Virus record (IMG/VR): IMGVR_UViG_3300034004_000012
Location: 1-28,534 of that record
Strand: one strand, 5' to 3'
DNA from: a virus
Length of the DNA: 28,534 nt
The position numbers and the translations under genes were made by a program. This document shows, one piece after another, positions 28,429 through 28,534 of the stretch. The notes below the pieces were generated by a model. The model was given only the letters and a program-made list of their open reading frames with translations, was not told where the DNA came from and searched no databases. Within the stretch, counting starts at the first letter, position 1. Every line of letters starts with the position of its first letter.

Positions 28429-28534
28429 CTATGGTCTTAGATCGACGATTTCGCCGAAGCTGATCGTATGCAGCACCTGACCAGCTTCATCAGCGATCTC
28501 GACGCGATGGCTCTTGTGCACTGGCTTGCCGCAC
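28429..28534 (-). CDS. Partial small protein, C-terminal end only
   Basis: On the reverse strand the frame is open from the window edge to a TAG at 28429-28431, giving 34 residues, including KSHRVEIADEAGQVLHTISFGEIVDLRP. The pattern of E/D-E-x-G-x-V-L-x-T-I resembles the end of small alphaproteobacterial stress-type proteins (DUF6894-like), but the fragment is too short to assign a role. The gene starts beyond the window. Confidence 0.5.
   Translation of the reverse strand, partial: CGKPVHKSHRVEIADEAGQVLHTISFGEIVDLRP

Overview
The window is a tailed-phage (siphovirus-type) genome segment, most likely a temperate phage or prophage of a GC-rich alphaproteobacterium in or near the Sphingomonadales. 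The host guess rests on the strong GC bias, a tail assembly chaperone of the gene-transfer-agent gp10 type, and small proteins near the right end that look like conserved sphingomonad orphans. No integrase, repressor, tRNA or attachment site is visible, so temperate lifestyle and host are inferences.

Layout, left to right. 1-1193: end of the replication module (C-terminus of a DnaB-like helicase, then a DUF1376-type replication protein with iteron-like GTGAC/GTCAC repeats in its middle). 1203-3420: small helix-turn-helix protein, small and large terminase. 3424-7975: portal-type protein fused to an Acb1-like 2H phosphoesterase and a PBECR-like nuclease domain, a 32-codon bridging ORF, a small unknown protein and a MuF-like minor head protein, flanked by two reverse-strand accessory genes. 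8030-11223: capsid protease/scaffold, cement protein, major capsid protein and a coiled-coil head protein, closed by a strong UUCG hairpin terminator. 11501-13616: connector and tail-completion genes. 13660-14701: tail tube and tail assembly chaperone with a likely -1 frameshift. 14779-16174: four accessory genes inserted between chaperone and tape measure. 16248-25105: tape measure, three tail-tip proteins, and a 1289-residue tip/host-specificity protein with three ~140-residue repeats. 25105-27128: lysis region (several small membrane proteins and an E-C-T lysozyme). 27272-28534: small accessory or host-like genes on both strands.

The main new observation is a conserved 13-bp element, TGACGGCGGTAAC, found eight times, always on the + strand. 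It sits 44-68 nt upstream of the first gene of each late block: terS, portal, protease, connector, tail tube, tape measure, distal tail and lysozyme. Five copies are exactly 44-45 nt from the start codon. A second, weaker box (C-S-T-A-R) follows about 17 nt after GGTAAC in most copies. This geometry is that of a promoter for a dedicated sigma factor or activator. At four copies the downstream gene has no Shine-Dalgarno sequence and the predicted transcription start falls at or just before the ATG, which suggests leaderless late mRNAs. Three copies lie between a divergent reverse-strand accessory gene and the late gene, so accessory genes appear to sit at the junctions between late transcription units.

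How the genes work together: helicase and DUF1376 protein replicate the DNA. Terminase packages it through the portal into a head built by protease, scaffold, cement and capsid proteins. The connector proteins join a non-contractile tail whose length is set by the tape measure. The tip proteins bind and breach the envelope, and the lysozyme with small membrane proteins ends the cycle. The portal fusion and the accessory genes are the likely places for counter-defence or superinfection functions.
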